A DNA stretch of 64,000 nucleotides, from NCBI GenBank assembly GCA_013397115.1, contig VWZW01002467.1:576753-640752 (forward strand), given 5' to 3'. Each line of letters starts with the position of its first letter. Within the stretch, counting starts at the first letter, position 1. The DNA is from Edolisoma coerulescens. Its lineage: Eukaryota; Chordata; Aves; Passeriformes; Campephagidae. Positions 58,101 through 64,000 of the stretch are shown here, piece after piece. The notes under the pieces are model-generated. The model saw nothing but the letters and a program-made list of their open reading frames with translations, did no database searches and was not told where the DNA came from. The translations under genes were made by a program, and so were the position numbers.

Positions 58101-60651
58101 CCCAAAGTCCACTTCAGCTCAGCTTTCAATCCCTGACCACCAGTTTGCTGTGAGGAATGTGCCAACAGCTGTTTCAATGACACAGGAGAACTCTACCTTC
58201 CAGTCTCTGTTCTGGGGCTGAAGGGCACACAGGGGCCTCTCTTTGCTACCTGGCAGGATATGTTCAGGAGGGGTGCAGTCAATTTGTTCCATTTCGGTAC
58301 CTTTCTTCTTCCGTTTTCCACTGTCTAGAACGGACAAGAGACATAAAGTCAGTTCTGAAAAGTGCAGCATTCCCTCCTCCAGTCAGCATTCAAGGAGGGA
58401 TGCAGAAGTGCTCCAAGTGTTCTCTGCACTCCCAAATGACACAGGACAGCTGATTGTTACTGCGTGTTTACCTAAGCAAGGAGTCAGGGAATGAAACCCC
58501 TGACCACACCAGAGAAGTCTTTTTGACCCGTACCTCCCAGGTCTCCTTCAGTGAAGACACTCAGGAAGGACAGTGAGTTACAGTCCACACCATTGAAAGC
58601 ATCTGATGGGTCAAGACTCTTCAGAAGGTCCCGAATGTGGCGCACGTGTATCCTGGCTTCTCGCACTGTGTATGGCTCTGATGAGCAAAAAGTGAGGAAA
58701 GAAACTGGAATTATACAGTTGCTTACTCCTTTAGCACACAGGTTTCAAAATGGAACCACAGGAAAGGGCTGACAGGTGGCCAAAATCACTCCCTAAGAAA
58801 ACCCTCACTCATTCCCTCCCAAGTCTGAAGGAACTTGCCTTCCACCACTTTCAGCAGCGAGCCCTCCTGCAGCCCTTCAATTGTCTTCAGCTCAGCAAAG
58901 TTATCCAGGACGTTGCCATCCAGCTGCAGGGAGAAGCAGGTCCGATGGCAGGTATCCTCCCGGTCCATCAAAACTTGATGGATTTCTTGCACCATCTCTT
59001 GAGGAGAAACCTTAAGAAGGCAAGAACCCAGACAATTATTCTTTACCCTCCCACGTGCTCTTGCCAAACTTTGCCCCTCAGCTGCAATATCAAAAACCTC
59101 TCAGCCCTCTCCAGGCGTGGAAAGGCAGACTCTACCTCCCTTCCCAGGAAGGTCCCTTCTGCTCCTGCTGGGAGGGCACTGTCACCTCTGGCAGGGTCAG
59201 CCCCACGGGGCTTGGCACCCAGAGATGCAGCAGCCAGGCACTGCACTGAGCACGGGACAGAGGTGACAGAGGGCAGTGAAGGAATAGAAGGTGCTGGGGG
59301 AAACAGGGGGTTCTTCCTTAATCCACTGACACCACATTTGTGGTGAGGCTTTGGAAAGCAGCCCATTTCCTCCTCCCTGTGTGCTGTGTCCCTGCCAGTC
59401 CCACACCTCCGCACGGCCCAGCTGAGGCCAGACCCACCGGGGCCGCTCCCCCACCTCCCTGCTCTGCTCCAGCACCACTGACACTGCTCCAAAACCCGGA
59501 GCACTCGGGGTAGTTTACATAAGCTGCTGTAAACAACACGGCCTGCTATTATTAGCCTATTAAAACTAACTGCCAGGGGGATTTAAAGGAGACAAAAAGC
59601 CAGTCTGAGATGCAGCTATTTCCACAGGGGATGGGATTTTGCTGCACTCTCTGCTGGTCTTGGGGAGGTAAGAACTTCCCACTGGGTTTAGATTCCAGAT
59701 GCCTCTCCCCAAAATTAGAGATACTTCATTCAAACAGTTTTTGGTGAAGTAACAAGCTAAATGGGACTATGAACCAGGCCTGCCAGAGCCCATCCCGATC
59801 TGGCAGCATGTCACTGCCCACATGACATCAGGCAGAGCTCTCCATGCAGAGGGAACTGGAGACTGCATCGTTCCCTTGGTCTTCAGGCTGGTGCTTGAGC
59901 TCCCTGAGCTGTGTTAGCACCTGCCCCTGCACCAAACCCAGGCTGGCCTGCAGCAGCATCATGTCATAACTGCTGAGCAAGCAAGGGATTTTCCCTTCCT
60001 TAGTCAGGCCCAGAAATCATGTTTTCACAACACTTCTTTAAAGCAGCCTGGAAGTGGGAAGGTCGTTTTCCCTGTGCTCAGCTCCACGCCCGAGCCCCTC
60101 TGTGATACACAAAGAGCTACACCTCAGTGAGTTCTCCTTCCCCTTGCTCCACACCTGGGATCCAGAACGAAACACCCTCCCTGTCCTTGCAATGCCCAGG
60201 CAGGCCTGGGCTAGGCAACCTCTTGCTCATGTCTCCAGTTCTCTCAAGGCACTGGCCAGGCACTCTCTCTCCTGCACCCTCCATCCTTTGCTGCCTCCTT
60301 CCTCACTTAGTCCTGGTCAGAAGATACACAGGTCAGGGTGCTGTGAGCAGCCTGAAGGTACTGCCCAGACTGGGGGGGCTAACAGGGGCCTCCTTCCCTG
60401 CCTGCCTGGCTGAAGGGATCTGGCTCAAATACTTCCCACCACCTCTGTTCCCTTCCCCAGCTGGCGAGGGCAGGTACCTGCAGGGAAAAGGGCTCTATCC
60501 CTGGTGCACAGATCTTGACAGTAAATCCTGTATCCTGTATGACGATGACCTCCTGGTCATTCCCATCTTCTCCTGGGTCAGCCTCCTCGTGGCCATTCTG
60601 CCTGGCATCCTTCTCGCCCTTGAGGCTGTCATGTGGGCCGCTGCCATTCAT
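40110..60651 (-). CDS. CLUH: CLUH, clustered mitochondria protein homolog, 25 exons, about 1,299 residues
   Basis: Exons, transcript order: 60674-60478 (first ATG 60651-60649), 59010-58839, 58677-58534, 58324-58197, 57562-57408, 56596-56471, 55108-54961, 54253-54161, 53915-53221, 52214-51997, 51427-51323, 50539-50439, 49048-48896, 48277-48215, 47549-47305, 46857-46773, 46283-46130, 45817-45678, 45572-45492, 44898-44773, 44303-44182, 42939-42846, 42048-41914, 40915-40842, 40278-40110 (stop TAA). They total 3,900 nt in one open frame; human CLUH is about 1,309 residues. CLUH is a cytosolic RNA-binding protein that binds nuclear mRNAs for mitochondrial proteins and supports their stability and translation; its loss clusters mitochondria. 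Order: CLU N-terminal domain (about 40-130), CLU domain (about 330-580), central eIF3-like region, basic patch (862-871), TPR repeats (about 980-1215), acidic Gln/Glu-rich tail. All introns are GT-AG except one GC-AG. The true start may be further upstream. Confidence 0.97.
42263..42411. repeat. degenerate minisatellite in a CLUH intron
   Basis: Three to four imperfect copies of a roughly 40-50 base unit lie in the intron between exons 42846-42939 and 41914-42048. Each copy carries GAGCAGCATTCC, an AGCATTCCC-type step and CTGCACTGGGC. The unit makes repeated open frames on the - strand that are not genes. Confidence 0.8.
45827..45866. repeat. ATATCC/TA-rich microsatellite in a CLUH intron
   Basis: Short ATATCC repeats (TATATCCATATATCCATATA) pass into TA and then A-rich sequence, starting about 10 bases upstream (on the transcript) of the acceptor of exon 45817-45678. 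The TA/A-rich sequence therefore replaces a typical long pyrimidine tract on the transcript strand, leaving only ACCTTCTTTGCAG. Confidence 0.7.
51997..55108 (-). other. CLUH: CLUH exons encoding the CLU domain and linker
   Basis: Exons 55108-54961, 54253-54161 and the large 695-nt exon 53915-53221 encode the CLU domain: [84 protein letters not shown] and CLRQELVDAFVEHR. Exon 52214-51997 adds YLLFMKLAALQLMQQ and then an acidic, poorly conserved linker (residues about 630-685) where birds and mammals are known to differ. The CLU domain is the family signature, found from amoebae to animals. Confidence 0.95.
57011..57028. repeat. poly(A) run in a CLUH intron
   Basis: A run of about 18 A on the + strand (T on the CLUH strand), followed by GAAATTATC. 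It is a simple homopolymer with no recognisable retroposon body. Confidence 0.85.
58678..58838 (-). other. CLUH: CLUH intron with GC-AG splice sites
   Basis: On the - strand the exon ends GTGGTGGAAG and the intron opens GCAAGTTCC; it closes CTCATCAG before AGCCATACACAG. Joining there restores VVE-E-PYTVRE, the family sequence. The donor AG|GCAAGT fits the consensus of the minor GC-AG class. No nearby GT donor keeps the family sequence. Confidence 0.88.
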
Positions 60652-60674
60652 CAGTGCCACGCCAGATGGGTGCT

Positions 60675-63294
60675 CTGGGCAAGAAGAGAAGGGTTTAGAC
60701 AGGATCCTCTCCGAGGGGCTGCAGAGACTGGCTCGGACACTGGCCAGCCTGAGCCAATCAGGGGCTAAAAGGCAGGAAGGGTTTTATTCTGCACTTGCTG
60801 TTTACGAGACAGAGGTGTGCCAGGCCCTTCCCTTCCTTTCCTCACAGCATGATTAAGGTGCTCTCGCTTGCCTGTGGTGTTTGCATCTTCCACAAACCAT
60901 GTGCAGAGAGGGGAGGGAAGGAGAGCAGGAAGGATGGGTCAGTGTACACCACACTGAGCTGTCTTAAAAGGCCTCTTAATTAAAGAAAAAAAGGGTGTGT
61001 GGTGCTTTGCGGCCTGGAGGCAGCTGTAACCTCTGCACCAACACGTTAAGGAGCACGGAGGGAGAGGAGGCGAGCAGCTGCCGGCACCGCGGCGTCACGC
61101 GGGAGCCCGGTTACTCCACAGGCACACCAACAGCTCCCACGCCCCTGCCCGCATCTGGCCGCCCTCCGCACTTCCAAAATACTTCGCAGAGATCCCAGGG
61201 TGCCAGGGCGAGGCTTTGCCTGAGCAATTTTATTCGAGAAAATGGTGACGACATTTTAAGTGCTCGTTTAGACAGATGCGTCACAGGCTGGGGAGCTCTC
61301 TGCACCTACCTCACCGCTCCGCAATGGTTTGTTTTCTTTTCCAGTAAGGTGGATAGTGTCAGAGAGCTGATAAGATCGAGGAAGCTGCCAGTCTCCTAGA
61401 GCAGCCTACATCCTCTGAACCAGGCTGGGGACCACACTAAAGAGGACTAAGGAGCTGCCAGGAGAAGCTGGAAGACTGCACAGAGCCGCTGATAGCGGCT
61501 CTGGGAGGGGGCAGAGTACCCCTTGCCTCAGCCTGCCAGGCTGTGCCCCAAGGGCACCACACACCGCCCCACACGCCCGGGGCGGTGGGCACCGTGTCCC
61601 TCAGGCTGTGCTCCCAGCAGGGCTGGCCCAGCAGGGCTGCACGCTCAGCTGGACCCCCAAGGTCACACGCAGCAGGTCCAGCTCGGTGCTCTCAGGCACC
61701 CCCTTGCAGGCAGCACACATGGAGCAGATGGGGCGCTTTCCCAGGCAGCAGAAACAGCTTTTCTGAAAGACTGCACAGGGTGAGGACAGCTCCAAGCCAG
61801 GCTAATGCCTCCAGGCTGCAGCCCTGCAGCCAGCTCCATCTGGCAGGTCTCTCCCCATCCTCACCTCCCAGCAAGGCACCATCCCCACTCCAGGGGAAAC
61901 GGCAGCTCAGCCTCCCTCACCTCACCGACTGGCACTGCGGCTTGAGGACCTACAGCTGCCACAGCCAGTTCTTCCCCATCAGCCCCAACTGCTCCTGCAG
62001 CCCAGAGAAGTCATCCAGCCTTCACCATAACCCAGAACAGGGACGGCAACCCCATATCCCCCTGCACACCTCTGGAGCACAGCATGAGGCTGCAGCAACA
62101 GGCCCTGCAAAAGCATCCCTGGAGGGTCATGCTCCTGCTCCAGACTATGACTGCCAACAGCAAACCCTCAGAGACGACTGCCAGGGCTGACGTAGGACAT
62201 CGTGAAAGGGCAAAAAATGCAACGAGAGCACACCCATTCAAAAGGCAGCAGGTAGCAGAGCTACCTCATGCAGTCTCAGCTGCCTTCAGCAGCTCAGCAG
62301 CTGCTGCTCATGTTCCCTGTCACTGTGCATATGTCCCCAGCACTCGCTGCTCATTTCTTTGACAGATGAAGCCATGGGCGAGTCAGACAAGAGGCCTGGC
62401 TCTGGCTCCAGCAAGCTGCCGTCATGCTAGAAAGGAGGAAGAAAAGCTCCATGCAAGAGTGCCTCAAGAGATGTGGTTTCAGAAAAACCACACCATGCCC
62501 GAAGGGCTGGGGAGAGCCCCTCGTCACACCCTACAGCCAGCACAGCCATACTCCTGGACTGCCTGAACACGTGGGGATCTGGAGGGAGTGCAGACAAGCC
62601 ACCACGGAAATGCTGCACCTGGGGCTACCGGCACTGCAGACAGGATGACCTGCCAGGTGCCCGAGCCAGGCTTGGCCCAGCCCCTGCCCACCCAAGCAGG
62701 GCAGGATCACTGAACTTCTGTTCCTGCTGTGGCAGCCAGAAAGGAGGCAGAATCTGGCTGAAAAGAAGGCTGGCATTGCAACCCATGCACACACCAGTCT
62801 GGAGCACAGCAAACACCTTCAGCAGCAAAGCAAACTGAGACAGGAAAATCTGAACGCAGCAAGGGAAGGTCACCAGCCAGGACCACACTTCTGCTTTTCA
62901 CTGCTCAGTGGTGTCAGATCCCCAAACTACCCAGTGTTTCAGAAATCAGAAGACTGTTCCTAGTCTGCAGAAATACAAGATGTTCACACCTTCCATCCTT
63001 CTTTCCCTTACTTGAGCGAAGGCAGGGCCGGCACAGCTCTGCACTTTGTGACAAGAGACATGTAGAGGCAACACCTCCACGTCTCCTTACACCGGTGGAT
63101 CCAGCCCCAGCCAGCACATTCTTACGTTTAGAAACAAAAGGTAAGCCTGGGCTGAGAAAGATCTGCTGCGCAGCAGGTTAACCCTCGGATGTGAGCCAGG
63201 CAAGGCTTCCCAGGGGGTTCCGGACAGAACGGGGATGCTCAAAGGCAGCGCGAGCTGGCCTGGAGGCCGTGCTGCCTGCTGGGCACTGACTCAC
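60675..63294 (-). other. CLUH: probable CLUH intron 1, no gene recognised
   Basis: This is GC-rich DNA between the exon with the first in-frame ATG and the CpG island. A CpG-rich patch at about 61,060-61,110 (GCACCGCGGCGTCACGCGGG) could be an alternative first exon. Long open frames on both strands, such as 61543-62190, have no recognisable domain and read as composition artefacts. No RNA gene is seen. Confidence 0.4.
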
Positions 63295-63870
63295 GCGTGT
63301 GCTCCCCGAGGGAGGCAGAGCTGCACCCACCCGCCCTAAAGCGGGTCACCGCTTCCTCCCACCCGCCGCGGCCTCGGCGGTGCCGGCGCAGAGGGAGGCA
63401 CATCGTGGGGCACTCGAGGATTTCACAGGATTTCAGCCGGCTCCAGATGGAAGGAGGCACAGGAAGGCCTCAGAGACACCCGCACAGACCTCTCCTCCCG
63501 TTCCTCGCTCTCACTGGAAGCCGCAGGCGGGCCGGCAGCTGTGCCTGGCTGCGGCTGTCGCTGCCGCGCGCTGCACCCCGGGCGGCTCAGGGAGCTCGGT
63601 GAGTCACAGGGAAGCGGCTCCGCCCGCTCCGGGGGCAAAGCCGGCCGCGCCTCCCGCTCCCCTGCAGGCCCCGCTCCCCTGCAGGCCCCGCTCCCCGCCG
63701 CAGCACGTCGGCCTCGAGTCGCAGGTCTGTGGTCTCAGCCAAACTGTGACCTCTGGTGTCCCCCGTCACTCCAAGGGATGCGCCCGTGTCCCAGCAAGGA
63801 CCCTCCTCCTCCTGCGTGGCGGAGGCTGCCGGGCTCCGGCCGGGCTGTACCACCATGTTCTCACTGCTCC
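63295..63870 (-). promoter_or_regulatory. CLUH: CpG island with candidate CLUH first exon
   Basis: This is the GC- and CpG-richest block near the CLUH 5' end. On the - strand a strong donor, GGAGCACACGC|GTGAGTCAG, has its exon side at 63295. One frame from an ATG at 63460-63458 runs 55 codons to that donor and ends in phase 1, which is the phase needed to join the exon at 60674 and read QHPSGVAL into MNGSGPHD. That would add about 63 residues. The same exon could instead be untranslated leader. Promoter role and exon identity are inferred. Confidence 0.4.
63656..63697. repeat. 17-bp direct repeat in CpG island
   Basis: The unit GCTCCCCTGCAGGCCCC occurs twice in tandem, followed by a partial third (GCTCCCC). 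It contains PstI-like CTGCAG and short C-runs of the SP1-like type. Confidence 0.85.
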
Positions 63871-63883
63871 CCTGGGCACAGCG

Positions 63884-63972
63884 CGGGCAGGGGAGGGCAG
63901 GGGAGGGCAGGGGAGGGCAAGGCAGAGCAGGGCAGAGCAGGGCAGAGCAGGGCAGAGCAGGGCACAGGAGAG
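63884..63972. repeat. 10-bp purine-rich minisatellite at the window end
   Basis: Tandem copies of GGGCAGGGGA change into GGCAGAGCAG copies, then break into AGGAGAGAAG-type purine sequence that runs to the last base. One strand is almost free of T. The array may continue beyond the window. Confidence 0.9.
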
Positions 63973-64000
63973 GAGAGAAGAGCAGAGGGGGGGAGGGAAG

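Larger units (their letters stand above)
56471..60674 (-). other. CLUH: CLUH exons encoding the N-terminal region
   Basis: Six exons encode the acidic leader, then QEVIVIQDTGFTVKICAPG, the ubiquitin-like CLU N-terminal domain (SPQEMVQEIHQVLMDRE, LKTIEGLQEGSLLKVVE), REARIHVRHIRDLLKSLDPS, and the strongly conserved [20 protein letters not shown] and SLVELLNQISPTFKKNF. A lysine-rich KRKKKG follows the exon junction at 58534/58324. The intron between 58839 and 58677 uses a GC donor. Every junction codon agrees with the recalled human protein. Confidence 0.93.

Noticed and set aside
61543..62190. 215-residue + strand frame upstream of CLUH
   Set aside because: Low-complexity His/Ser/Pro/Gln composition typical of GC-rich DNA; no domain and no conservation evidence.

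Overview
The window is vertebrate nuclear DNA, most probably from a bird. It carries the 3'-facing halves of a conserved synteny block, PAFAH1B1 (LIS1) on the + strand and CLUH on the - strand. The proteins are vertebrate-like throughout. The introns are short: PAFAH1B1 coding exons span about 8 kb and 25 CLUH exons span about 20 kb. I see no Alu/L1-type repeat load, and GC-rich islets are scattered through AT-rich DNA. These points fit an avian microchromosome; a crocodilian or turtle is not formally excluded.

Layout. 1-10.2 kb is AT-rich DNA with no gene I can name. It may hold the last exons of an unidentified + strand gene (phase-compatible candidate exons between 301 and 3628, then AATAAA at 3877-3882). 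10.23-11.13 kb is a CpG-rich block broken by a 457-base assembly gap, the likely PAFAH1B1 promoter and non-coding exon 1. 11.1-25.15 kb is PAFAH1B1 intron 1. 25,150-33,488 holds PAFAH1B1 exons 2-11, which join without a frameshift into a 410-residue protein with intact LisH, coiled coil and seven WD40 repeats. 33,489 to about 37.0 kb is its long 3' UTR with several poly(A) signals. 37.0-39.05 kb is the gap between two convergent genes; it contains an isolated lysine-rich exon-like ORF whose end resembles helix D of short-chain cytokines (IL-15/IL-21 type). 39.06-60.67 kb is CLUH, read right to left: 25 exons that join cleanly into about 1,299 residues from the first in-exon ATG, with one GC-AG intron. 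60.7-64 kb is CLUH 5' DNA with a CpG island at 63.2-63.87 kb (a likely first exon) and a purine-rich minisatellite at the very end.

The two genes are not an operon and act separately. LIS1 is the dynein/dynactin regulator and the non-catalytic subunit of platelet-activating factor acetylhydrolase 1B. CLUH is a cytosolic RNA-binding protein that controls mRNAs for mitochondrial proteins. All exon borders were placed by hand from splice signals, reading frame and recalled family sequence; nothing was computed or searched.
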